Positions 9,834 to 17,738 of a stretch of 32,815 bases of DNA are shown one piece after another. Every line of letters begins with the position of its first letter. The stretch's first letter is position 1. The stretch covers positions 1-32,815 of the forward strand of contig CAIRUC010000124.1 in assembly GCA_903881665.1 (NCBI GenBank), read 5' to 3'. Source of the stretch: an uncultured Bacteroidota bacterium. Lineage in GTDB: Bacteria; Bacteroidota; Bacteroidia; AKYH767-A; OLB10. The notes under the pieces are model-generated. The model had not been told where the DNA came from, searched no databases, and saw nothing but the letters and a program-made list of their open reading frames with translations. A program made the translations under genes and the position numbers.

Positions 9834-10553
9834 CTATCCAGCCATTGCCGTGATGTACTTCACTAACGAACGCTTTGCAAGCGGCAATAAGGTGTCTTCG
9901 ATTGGCAATACTAGTTCCGTTTCGATGACATAAGTTGCAGGATTAGGAAAATTACGGTTATACATCAACAAGTCTTGTTTAATTTTCTCATACGTATTGC
10001 AAATTGTTTTTTCGTATGAAGTGATGTAATGCATCGCAATAGCTCTGTATTTATCGTCGGGTTGATCGAAAATAGTAATTTGATATTCGTATACTCTTGT
10101 AGAGGCCTCTTTCCCGCTTTTTAAAAACAAATACCCTTCATCGTATCGAATAGGCACAATGCCTACTGGAAAAATATTGATTTGCGATTCTATAAAATCA
10201 TAGATCTTTTTGCCTTCATCGAGCATAATGCGGAATCGAGAAATACTAAAATCAATAATCGATTGCAATTCCTGCATCAATTTATCGTCTTCGCACATCT
10301 TTTCATAAATCAACTTGAAGTTTTTGAAGTCGGCTTGTGATATGCGCCCCGGAAACTGATTATACAGTTGCACCTTCTGATTTCGCAATGCGATTACATT
10401 GCGATAGTGACTAACTAGCTCACTCAATGCTGGGTAAAGTCTAGTTTCATCGAACGACTCACTGACTCGCTGTAAATATGCTAATAAAATGTACTTTTTG
10501 TACTCAAAATCGACAAGATCCTGCGTTAACCAATTCTCGTTTAAATTTTCCAT
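9834..10553 (-). CDS. Conserved hypothetical cytosolic protein
   Basis: 239 aa with no signal peptide or transmembrane segment, so probably cytoplasmic. It looks mostly alpha-helical to about residue 125 (LVDFEYKKYILLAYLQRV, then LYPALSELVSHYRNVIALRN), followed by a short mixed segment (PVGIVPIRYDEGYLFLKSG) with three to four strands and a final helix. I know no named domain for it; it reads like a conserved single-copy protein restricted to Bacteroidota. Its stop is 2 nt from that of exonuclease III, so the two genes overlap at the transcript ends. Confidence 0.7.
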   Translation of the reverse strand: MENLNENWLTQDLVDFEYKKYILLAYLQRVSESFDETRLYPALSELVSHYRNVIALRNQKVQLYNQFPGRISQADFKNFKLIYEKMCEDDKLMQELQSIIDFSISRFRIMLDEGKKIYDFIESQINIFPVGIVPIRYDEGYLFLKSGKEASTRVYEYQITIFDQPDDKYRAIAMHYITSYEKTICNTYEKIKQDLLMYNRNFPNPATYVIETELVLPIEDTLLPLAKRSLVKYITAMAG

Positions 10554-10726
10554 GCTAATTCATTTTTAAAGTCACTTCATTTAAGCCACGGCAAAGCACT
10601 TTTCCACCCTTTTTATATCCATAATCCGCAGTTCTTGTTTTAACAAAATTATGTTGAATATTACATTTTCATTCCTGCAAAAGTCATAGGATACCTACCT
10701 ACCTTAGGCGCTTCAATAAAACCCAG

Positions 10727-11725
10727 ATGAAGAAACTATTTTCTATCTTATCAGTCGTGGCAGTACTATCCGTATCCTGCGTGCCCGCCCGCTTATATAA
10801 CGAAATGAAGGCCAAAAAGGCAGGTTGCGCCGTAGAAAACGACTCCCTGAAAGCCCAAAACTTACAGTTAACTACTCATAATAACGAACTTTCTTACCAA
10901 AACGACGATCTAAACTTGAAAGTGGAGAGCCTGGCGGCCGATACCGCTAGTTTATCGACCGAGCTGAGAAACTTGAAGTCACAATACACCGAGGTAAATG
11001 CAAACTACCAGCAACTTTTAAAAGACGGACCTAACAGTGCTGCGAATTCAGAAGCTACTAAAAAGTTAATTCGCGATCTTCAAAAAACGCAAGAAAATCT
11101 ACAGCAGCGGGAAGATGAAATAATTACGAAAGAAAAATTATTGAAAGAAAAGAAAGAAAATCTAGAACAACTTACGGCTGAAATGAAAGCGAAAGACGAC
11201 CGTTTAGAAGAACTAGAACACATTTTAGCTGCAAAGGATTCTTCTGCAAAAGCATTAAAGAACACATTAGTAAATGCATTGTCAGGGTATACTGATAAAG
11301 GGTTAACGGTTGAAATGAAAAATGGAAAAGTATACGTGATGTTAGAAGAGCGCTTACTATTTGCAACTGGAAGTATTATTGTTGATACCAAAGGAATTGA
11401 GGCATTAAAAGATCTATCTAAAGTGCTTGAAAAAAATCCTGATATTAATATCTTGATTGAAGGGCATACCGATAATGTTCCGATGAAGGGCACTGGCGAT
11501 ATGAAAGACAATTGGGATTTAAGTGTAATGCGAGCAACATCGGTAGTTAAAATTATTACCAGCAACTCTAAAGTGAGTCCTGCGCGGTTAACTGCTGCAG
11601 GAAGAGGAGAATTTATTCCGCTCGACAAAGCCAATACCACTGAAGGACGAAAGAAAAATCGTCGCATTGAGGTAATCCTAACTCCAAAATTGGATGAAAT
11701 CTTAAAGGTACTTGAAACTAATTAA
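10727..11725 (+). CDS. OmpA-family peptidoglycan-binding lipoprotein with coiled coil
   Basis: 332 aa. The lipoprotein signal ends in LSVSC (Cys18), so the protein is lipidated, probably in the outer membrane. Residues about 35-180 are a long coiled coil with K/E/Q heptads. Residues about 205-325 are an OmpA C-terminal domain: LLFATGSIIVD, the IEGHTDNVP core, DNWDLSVMRA with Asp264 and Arg269, and NRRIEVIL. These are the residues that hold the diaminopimelate of peptidoglycan in OmpA/Pal proteins. It should therefore tether the outer membrane to the wall through a spacer rod. It leads a plus-strand run with the secreted repeat protein 22 nt downstream, so it may share its transcript with the RemB-like locus. 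Confidence 0.9.
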   Translation: MKKLFSILSVVAVLSVSCVPARLYNEMKAKKAGCAVENDSLKAQNLQLTTHNNELSYQNDDLNLKVESLAADTASLSTELRNLKSQYTEVNANYQQLLKDGPNSAANSEATKKLIRDLQKTQENLQQREDEIITKEKLLKEKKENLEQLTAEMKAKDDRLEELEHILAAKDSSAKALKNTLVNALSGYTDKGLTVEMKNGKVYVMLEERLLFATGSIIVDTKGIEALKDLSKVLEKNPDINILIEGHTDNVPMKGTGDMKDNWDLSVMRATSVVKIITSNSKVSPARLTAAGRGEFIPLDKANTTEGRKKNRRIEVILTPKLDEILKVLETN

Positions 11726-11747
11726 GCACCTTTTCCACTAATACATA

Positions 11748-12860
11748 ATGGCTTATTTCCGAAAAGCGTTGTTATCACTTCGTAAATCAATATTATTTTT
11801 TGTTGTTTTATTTTGGGTAACCGCAAGTGCGGCACAAACTTCTTTTGTTCAATCATATCGTGATTTCAGAGGGTATTTGTTTGTATTCGAAAATGGCGCT
11901 CCTCATCAACTTGAATCGCAAGCAGTTTCGTCGTTCAAATCGAAAGGACCTTATGTTGCGTATGTTACTTCGGGCAATAATTTAAAGGTGTATTATAATT
12001 CAGAAGTATTCGATTTAGGAGATGCTACTAATACCACATACGATATCAGCAACGAATTACTGATCTATAAACGAGATGAGGTATTAGCAGTTTTCGATAA
12101 AGGAAAAACGACACGGTTAACCTATTTTATTCAGGATTTTATTCTCACCGATAAGATGGTAGTTTTTAGAGATCGAAATCAAGGGGAATTAAAAATGTAT
12201 ATTAACGGAGAAGTGGAGGAGCTTGAATATACGTTGATAGGTTCGCTAGAAACATTTGCTGCCGGAGAAAATACAGTGGCCTATACCAATAGTTCTAATT
12301 ATTTCAAAATATTTCACGACGGCGAAACCTTTGAAATCGATCATATAAACCCATTGCAAGTTTCGGCGGGGAAAAATATTGTTGCCTATGTAGATGGAAA
12401 CGACCAAACTTTAAAAGTGTTTTACAAAAATAAAATTCTTACCCTGGAACAAATCACTCCTTTATCGTTTATTGCTGGTGATGATTTAGTAGCTTATGTT
12501 ACGGATGAAAATTATTTCAAACTTTTTGCAGATGGTAAATTAGTAAAAGCAGAATCGTATAAGCCCGACTTTTATGATGTAAAAGACCGTAGTGTACTCT
12601 TCTTTATCGATAATAAATTGCAATTGATACAAAACGATATGCGCTATGAACTCGATACGTTCATGCCTAAAAGTTATAAGATAAGCGAAGACAATATTGC
12701 TTGGGTTGATCCTGCCAACCGTTTACATCTATTTAGCAATAGAAAATCGAAACAAATAACTACTGAACTATTCAATAATTACGAATTGAACGGAGAAATA
12801 TTGCGCTTTACAACTGCAGAGGGCGCATCTACAATTTATTATCAAGGTAAATTTTACTAA
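11748..12860 (+). CDS. Secreted repeat protein, probable beta-propeller
   Basis: 370 aa. A signal peptide (SILFFVVLFWVTASAAQ) begins at about residue 14 after a basic stretch. The mature chain is almost wholly nine or so repeats of about 36 residues with the pattern V-A-Y-x-x-x-x-x-x-x-L/F-K-x-F-x-x-G-x-x-x-x-L/I, for example VAYVTSGNNLKVYYNSEVFD (71-90), VVFRDRNQGELKMYINGEVE (138-157), VAYTNSSNYFKIFHDGETFE (177-196), VAYVDGNDQTLKVFYKNKIL (212-231) and VAYVTDENYFKLFADGKLVK (248-267). This is what a beta-propeller blade looks like. No sorting domain or catalytic motif is seen, so it probably stays in the periplasm. Position between the OmpA lipoprotein and the RemB-like barrel (9 nt gap) suggests a joint envelope role. 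I do not recognise the family. Confidence 0.75.
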   Translation: MAYFRKALLSLRKSILFFVVLFWVTASAAQTSFVQSYRDFRGYLFVFENGAPHQLESQAVSSFKSKGPYVAYVTSGNNLKVYYNSEVFDLGDATNTTYDISNELLIYKRDEVLAVFDKGKTTRLTYFIQDFILTDKMVVFRDRNQGELKMYINGEVEELEYTLIGSLETFAAGENTVAYTNSSNYFKIFHDGETFEIDHINPLQVSAGKNIVAYVDGNDQTLKVFYKNKILTLEQITPLSFIAGDDLVAYVTDENYFKLFADGKLVKAESYKPDFYDVKDRSVLFFIDNKLQLIQNDMRYELDTFMPKSYKISEDNIAWVDPANRLHLFSNRKSKQITTELFNNYELNGEILRFTTAEGASTIYYQGKFY

Positions 12861-12869
12861 CTGAACCCA

Positions 12870-14465
12870 ATGAGAAAAAAACATATACTTACATTAATCT
12901 GTGTTCTTGCTTTCGCCGTTTCTTTAAAAGCGCAAACAGGATTTTTACCGTTGAGCAACGCGGCTGAGCAAAAATTTCAAAAAGAATTAAATTCTATCAA
13001 AAGCAGGGCTCACACTTCAATGAAACCCTTTCTAATAAAAGATCTTTCTGAAAATACAAATTATGATTCACTTCAAAAACCTAGCATCAAAAAATGTAAA
13101 TTTACATCTACATTAATTGGAAGAAAACTTTTCAAAGAGCATTTAATGCAAGTAGAAGAAGATGATTGTTCGCTTTACTTCAATCCAGTATTCGAGTTTT
13201 TAGGAGGCAGCGACCCCAATCATAGCAAAAATTATTATACTAACTCAAGAGGAGCATGGATTGGAGGAGAAATTGGAAAACGTTTTTCATTTAATGCAAC
13301 GTTTTATGAAAACCAATCAAGGTTTCCGTATTATCTCGACTCTGTTGTGAACTTTAACAGAGTGGTCCCAGGTACTGGACGAATTAAACGAGCAAACGAT
13401 TACGACTATGCTTGGGCTACAGGCTCCATTAATTTCCAATTGAATAAACATTTTATGTTCCAATTTGGTAACGATAAAAACTTTATCGGAGATGGCTATC
13501 GTTCCTTACTACTTTCTGACAATGCATTTAATTATCCTAGTCTTAAAATCGTTACCGATATTTGGAAGATTCGTTATGTAAATATTTTCGCAGAGATGCA
13601 AGATTTAACGCGTTACGATTTACAAGACAACGAACCATTTCAACGTAAATATGTTTCGATGCATTACCTCGATTTAAATTTAGGTAAACGAGCCTCTATA
13701 GGACTATTCGAAACTGTTGTATGGCATAGCGATTCAACCGGTCAACGTGGATTTGATTTAGGATATATGAATCCGTTTATCTTCTTCCGACCAGTCGAAT
13801 TTGCTATCGGTTCACCCGATAATGTATTGCTAGGATTTAATGGAAAATTAAAATTAAAAAATAAAAACACATTGTATGCTCAGCTACTTCTCGACGAATT
13901 TTTATTGAAAGAAGTAAAAGCGGGCAATGGCTGGTGGGCAAATAAACAAGGTTGGCAGTTAGGCTTTAAAAGCTTCGATGTTTTTGGCATAAAGAATTTA
14001 TATGTACAAGGCGAGTATAATGCCGTTAGACCATACACCTATCAACATCGTGAAACAGCAGGCAACTATGGGCACTATCGTCAAGCATTAGCGCATCCTC
14101 TAGGAGCTAATTTTTATGAACTGATTGGGATCTCACGTTATAATTATCACCAATGGAAGGTAGAAGGTAAATTAAGCTATGCCGTAGTAGGATATGATAT
14201 AGCAGGGTTTAATTTCGGACAAAACATTTTTCTGCCTTATACAACAAGAGTACTTGAGTATGGAAATAAAATCGGACAAGGTGAAAAACATAAAATTATG
14301 TGGTCTACACTTAGTATGAGCTATGAATTTAACCCGATTACACATTTCTGTATTTTCATAGAAGCATCGATCAGAAATGATCAGAGCGTGGTGAAATCAG
14401 ATAATACTATGTTATTTCAAGGCGGTTTAAAAACCCAATTATTTAATCGCTATTACGACTTCTAA
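12870..14465 (+). CDS. RemB-like outer-membrane barrel (Wzi capsule-assembly family)
   Basis: 531 aa with signal peptide ending SLKAQ. The body is barrel-like, with the run FQFGNDKNFIGDGYRSLLLS near residues 199-218, followed by YLDLNLGKRASIGLFETVVW and FELQY-like strands (GYMNPFIFFRPVEFAIGSPD near 305-325). These are characteristic of the Wzi-type capsule-assembly family and of RemB, the Flavobacterium johnsoniae protein linked to gliding and exopolysaccharide. The chain ends NRYYDF, with a terminal aromatic residue. Likely role: attachment or export of surface polysaccharide at the outer membrane; involvement in gliding here is not shown. It sits 9 nt after the propeller-like gene and 65 nt before a polysaccharide flippase, which fits. 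Confidence 0.8.
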   Translation: MRKKHILTLICVLAFAVSLKAQTGFLPLSNAAEQKFQKELNSIKSRAHTSMKPFLIKDLSENTNYDSLQKPSIKKCKFTSTLIGRKLFKEHLMQVEEDDCSLYFNPVFEFLGGSDPNHSKNYYTNSRGAWIGGEIGKRFSFNATFYENQSRFPYYLDSVVNFNRVVPGTGRIKRANDYDYAWATGSINFQLNKHFMFQFGNDKNFIGDGYRSLLLSDNAFNYPSLKIVTDIWKIRYVNIFAEMQDLTRYDLQDNEPFQRKYVSMHYLDLNLGKRASIGLFETVVWHSDSTGQRGFDLGYMNPFIFFRPVEFAIGSPDNVLLGFNGKLKLKNKNTLYAQLLLDEFLLKEVKAGNGWWANKQGWQLGFKSFDVFGIKNLYVQGEYNAVRPYTYQHRETAGNYGHYRQALAHPLGANFYELIGISRYNYHQWKVEGKLSYAVVGYDIAGFNFGQNIFLPYTTRVLEYGNKIGQGEKHKIMWSTLSMSYEFNPITHFCIFIEASIRNDQSVVKSDNTMLFQGGLKTQLFNRYYDF

Positions 14466-14530
14466 GAAAGCAAAAATACAGCTGTAGTTTAATTGTAAAT
14501 AACGAATTTTAAAGTACTAATAATTCCCCA

Positions 14531-16006
14531 TTGAGTCAGCTAAAAAAACTTGCCGCACAAACTGCTATCTACGGATTGAGCAGCATTGTTGGACGTTTAC
14601 TGAATTATTTACTGGTTCCCTTTTACACACGCATCTTCGATCCGAATGCATATGGGGTAGTGTCTGAATTTTATGCATATGTAACGTTTCTTATTGTGGC
14701 CTATACCTATGGAATGGAAACCGCCTTTTTCCATTTTTCAACAGGAAACGAAGATAAAAACAAGATTTATGGTACAGGGCTAAGTACCTTGCTAGTTAGT
14801 ACGGGGCTGTTCTCTGGATTATTAATTCTTTTCGCTGGGCCTATTGCTAACGGGCTCGGCTATCCGAATAATCCTGAATTCATTATTTGGTTTGCTTTAA
14901 TCCTTGCCTTCGATGCATTAACGGCATTGCCTTTTTCGCGCCTACGTCAGCAAAATAATGCCACCACATTTGCAGGATTGAAGATCCTGAATATCCTTAT
15001 CAATATTGGACTAAATCTATTCTTCCTAGCATTGTTGCCGAAATTGGTTTCGCCAGGCAATTGGGCAGATGCCATATACAATCCAACAATGGGCGTAGGA
15101 TATGTATTTCTATCGAATCTAATATCAAGTGGAGTAACCTTATTGTGCTTAGCAAAACACTTTAAATTTGTTCGTTTCCCTGTAGATCTTTCAATCGTAA
15201 AAAGCATGCTTATTTATGCGTTCCCATTATTGATTGCAGGATTTGCAGGAATGATTAATGAAACATTAGACAGAGCGATCTTAAAATATCTTGTTACTGA
15301 TAAAGCATCGGCAATGCATCAATTGGGGATTTACAGTGCCTGTTATAAGTTGAGTATATTAATGACACTATTCGTTCAAACCTATCGCTATGCTGCTGAG
15401 CCTTTTTTCTTTTCGCAACGCGATAAACAAAACAGTCGAGCACTTTACGCCACAGTTATGAACTACTTTGTTTTGATTTGCAGTACGATTTTTTTAGTAG
15501 TTATGCTGTATATCGATATCGTTAAAATATTTATTGGAAGTAAATTTCACGAAGGGCTGAATGTAGTTCCGATTTTATTATTTGCGAATCTGTTTTTAGG
15601 AGTATATCTCAATTTAAGTATGTGGTATAAACTCTCCGGACAAACTCGTTATGGCGCATGGTTCTCGGTTGTAGGAGCAATCATTACTATCTTATTTAAC
15701 CTATGGCTAATTCCTAAAATGGGTTATACTGGAGCTGCGTGGGCAACATTTATATGTTATGCATCGATGATGGTGATCTCCTATTTTTATGGACAGAAAT
15801 ACTATCCTATTCCCTACCATGTAAAAGACTTTTTTGTTTATACAGTTGGAGCCTTTGGCATGTGGATGATCAGCTTAATGATTCATCAATATGCAGGATT
15901 AAGTTTTATGATGTTACAAGGTATAAAAACGCTCTTATTGTTGGTGTATATAAGCGCGATGTGGAAAGTACTAAAGTCGAATAAAGACTTAAAAATTAAC
16001 ATTTGA
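14531..16006 (+). CDS. Polysaccharide flippase, Wzx/MATE-like (MOP superfamily)
   Basis: 491 aa with 12-14 hydrophobic helices. It is an inner-membrane transporter that flips lipid-linked glycan units to the periplasmic face. The N-terminus KLAAQTAIYGLSSIVGRLLN and YLLVPFYTRIFDPNAYGVVS is the standard opening of this family in Bacteroidota. It starts at TTG 14531, which places Ser-Gln-Leu-Lys-Lys before the first helix as expected; no ATG start fits as well. Whether it flips O-antigen, capsule or lipid II cannot be told from sequence; no glycosyltransferases adjoin it here, only the RemB-like barrel upstream. The thioredoxin gene follows after 4 nt. Confidence 0.85.
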   Translation: MSQLKKLAAQTAIYGLSSIVGRLLNYLLVPFYTRIFDPNAYGVVSEFYAYVTFLIVAYTYGMETAFFHFSTGNEDKNKIYGTGLSTLLVSTGLFSGLLILFAGPIANGLGYPNNPEFIIWFALILAFDALTALPFSRLRQQNNATTFAGLKILNILINIGLNLFFLALLPKLVSPGNWADAIYNPTMGVGYVFLSNLISSGVTLLCLAKHFKFVRFPVDLSIVKSMLIYAFPLLIAGFAGMINETLDRAILKYLVTDKASAMHQLGIYSACYKLSILMTLFVQTYRYAAEPFFFSQRDKQNSRALYATVMNYFVLICSTIFLVVMLYIDIVKIFIGSKFHEGLNVVPILLFANLFLGVYLNLSMWYKLSGQTRYGAWFSVVGAIITILFNLWLIPKMGYTGAAWATFICYASMMVISYFYGQKYYPIPYHVKDFFVYTVGAFGMWMISLMIHQYAGLSFMMLQGIKTLLLLVYISAMWKVLKSNKDLKINI

Positions 16007-16010
16007 TTTT

Positions 16011-16337
16011 ATGCAAATACATCCTGAAAAAGATTTATCGGTAGAAGCATTTTATAAATTAGTAACCGACGAAAACCAATTAGTATTTGTAGATTTTTTC
16101 GCTACTTGGTGCGAGCCTTGTAAATTCCTTGATGAGATACTAGAAGAATTAGCACCGAGAGTAGCAACGACTACGCGCTTTGTAAAACTCGACATCGACG
16201 AACATCCTGCTTTACAAAAAGAGTTTACTATTATGAGTGTTCCTACACTAATGATTTTTAGAAAAAGAAAACAAGTGTGGCGAATGGCGGGCTTTGGATT
16301 AGCGAAAGAGATGGAAGAAATAATTTTAAATTTGTGA
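16011..16337 (+). CDS. Thioredoxin-family protein
   Basis: 108 aa, single thioredoxin fold, no signal peptide, so a cytosolic thiol-disulfide oxidoreductase. Active site WCEPC (Cys34, Cys37) within FFATWCEPCKFLDEIL, with the cis-proline loop SVPTL (Pro78). The middle residues are Glu-Pro, not the Gly-Pro of classical thioredoxin, so redox potential or partners may differ. It starts 4 nt after the flippase stop and is probably co-transcribed with it. A specific partner is not visible. Confidence 0.9.
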   Translation: MQIHPEKDLSVEAFYKLVTDENQLVFVDFFATWCEPCKFLDEILEELAPRVATTTRFVKLDIDEHPALQKEFTIMSVPTLMIFRKRKQVWRMAGFGLAKEMEEIILNL

Positions 16338-16427
16338 TGCCTATTTAATTGATAACCTATTCCATTATAATTAGGAATACTGCCGTTAAAACCAATAGGA
16401 ATTTCCTGTTAAGATTTTTATTCGGTT

Positions 16428-16529
16428 ATGCAATACCCCATTACTTATTGGCGCACAATGTTCGAAAATGGGGAGAATCATTCAGAGGAAAATTACATCC
16501 ATAAAGCAGATGTAAATGCTACTACATAA
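16428..16529 (+). CDS. Possible small protein of 33 aa
   Basis: An ATG-to-TAA frame between two genes encodes MQYPITYWRTMFENGENHSE (its first 20 residues), then a polar tail. The composition (W, Y, H, N, few rare codons) is protein-like, but there is no Shine-Dalgarno site, terminator or known family. It could be chance. The remainder of the 200-bp interval 16338-16538 shows nothing else I can name. Confidence 0.22.
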   Translation: MQYPITYWRTMFENGENHSEENYIHKADVNATT

Positions 16530-16538
16530 TTGATTTAT

Positions 16539-17483
16539 TTAACAATCTTCTTCTTCTTGCGCATTACTTTTTCGATTTCTATAGGAAACACGACCAATTA
16601 CAAATCCACTAATACCAGCCGCAACCGTTAACAAACTTAATCCTGTAATAAATCCTGAAGTCAAATCTGATTCCGTTTTTTGTTTCGCCTCCTCTTCTTT
16701 TTGTTTTAATAAATAATTCATGTGATTTATTGTAGATTTTTCCCATGCCGTATCGCGCATCACAATTTTATCATGAATGGTATCGGTCATTACAAACGAA
16801 TGATGAATAGTATCACGCTTTGTAATGCTTATAGCGATCGTATCGGGATGAAATGGTAAATACCTCAGCAATTCTTTAGACGAGATCACACCCACTTTAT
16901 TAAGGGCTAATGCCATAAAAGCAGTTGGCGGATCATTATTAATATCTGAACGAAATTTAGCCAAGTAGGTAGGGTCAACAGTTGACCAAAGCAGTTCTTG
17001 TCCTAATCCATTTTGCAAATCCATATCATCAATAATCTTTGCAATACTCTCTGTTTTCTTTTCAGCAATTTCACCTACTTTATATGCGGCTTTTACATCA
17101 GGCGATAACTTGAAGGGCTGTATACACATCGCAAAAATTCGATCAGAAGTATTTCCTTTGGCCACCAATTCCGCCGTGTACTCTTCTGTAACAATCATTT
17201 GTTGATACGGTGCCTGGTCAGGGAATAAAGTTGTCCCAGTAGGCATTATCAATTCTATGGAATTATTCGAATTATTATGAATGGTTATTTTCAAACAAGG
17301 ACCATAATGTCCGGTATTAAAAAGTGCATTTTGTTTGGGGATTGATGCCACTTCTACTCCTGAAATAGTGTACGTGATCAACTTCTGTCGTGAAGCCAAT
17401 GCAAATGAATATCGGGTTGCTGCTTTTGTTCCAATGGTTAACAGAACGCTGCAAAGCAGTAGTCCCGGCATGAATTTGTTCAT
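16539..17483 (-). CDS. Secreted, tail-anchored hypothetical envelope protein
   Basis: 314 aa. An N-terminal signal peptide (about 1-21) is followed by a beta-rich domain about 25-125 with PTGTTLFPD and IVTEEYTAELVA. A helical part follows (about 130-205). Next is a linker of tandem 10-residue repeats (RDTIHHSFVM, TDTIHDKIVM, then RDTAW, about 223-247). A charged coiled coil (KQKEEEAKQKTE, about 255-270) leads into one transmembrane helix at 276-297 and a short basic/acidic tail. So the body is probably periplasmic, anchored at its C-terminus in the inner membrane. I do not recognise a family. It follows tRNA-Gln and its terminator, so it has its own promoter, which I could not locate. Confidence 0.7.
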   Translation of the reverse strand: MNKFMPGLLLCSVLLTIGTKAATRYSFALASRQKLITYTISGVEVASIPKQNALFNTGHYGPCLKITIHNNSNNSIELIMPTGTTLFPDQAPYQQMIVTEEYTAELVAKGNTSDRIFAMCIQPFKLSPDVKAAYKVGEIAEKKTESIAKIIDDMDLQNGLGQELLWSTVDPTYLAKFRSDINNDPPTAFMALALNKVGVISSKELLRYLPFHPDTIAISITKRDTIHHSFVMTDTIHDKIVMRDTAWEKSTINHMNYLLKQKEEEAKQKTESDLTSGFITGLSLLTVAAGISGFVIGRVSYRNRKSNAQEEEDC

Positions 17484-17563
17484 TGAATAAGGGTTGAGCA
17501 GACTAAACGAAAAGCTTCTCTATTTTAGTATGTGTAAAAGCCTATTTCAACAAAACGGGGAAA

Positions 17564-17600
17564 TAAAAAAGAGCCCACTTACAAATAAGGGGGCTCTTTA
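17564..17600 (-). terminator. Intrinsic terminator after tRNA-Gln
   Basis: On the minus strand AAAGAGCCC and GGGCTCTTT form a 9-bp stem around a 14-nt loop, followed by TTTATTT. It starts 6-7 nt beyond the tRNA 3' end. Confidence 0.8.
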
Positions 17601-17605
17601 AAGAG

Positions 17606-17676
17606 TTGACCGACAAGGATTCGAACCTTGAAAGGCAGAACCAAAATCTACAGTGTTACCATTACACCATCGGTCA
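17606..17676 (-). tRNA. tRNA-Gln (anticodon TTG)
   Basis: 71 nt that fold into the full cloverleaf: acceptor TGACCGA/TCGGTCA, D-stem GTGT/ACAC, anticodon stem GTAGA/TCTGC (one G-U pair) with loop TTTTGGT giving anticodon TTG, T-stem CAAGG/CCTTG around TTCGAAT, discriminator A. The CCA end is not encoded. It lies downstream of the lytic transglycosylase gene with its own promoter and terminator. Confidence 0.97.
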
Positions 17677-17693
17677 ATCTGCTTTCGCGAGCG

Positions 17694-17701
17694 CAAAGAT
17701 A
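17694..17701 (-). promoter_or_regulatory. -7 promoter box of tRNA-Gln (TATCTTTG)
   Basis: The minus strand reads TATCTTTG, an exact TAnnTTTG match, placed about 18 nt before the tRNA 5' end. The -33 region 19 nt upstream is TTAT, not TTTG. The box lies in the 62-bp gap after the transglycosylase stop. Confidence 0.6.
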
Positions 17702-17738
17702 AACTTTTTTTGCTAAAAAAATAATTTAGCCACTTCGT

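Noticed and set aside
11080..11667. 195-aa minus-strand frame
   Set aside because: Fully antisense to the OmpA-type lipoprotein; serine/phenylalanine-rich composition typical of a shadow of Lys/Glu codons.
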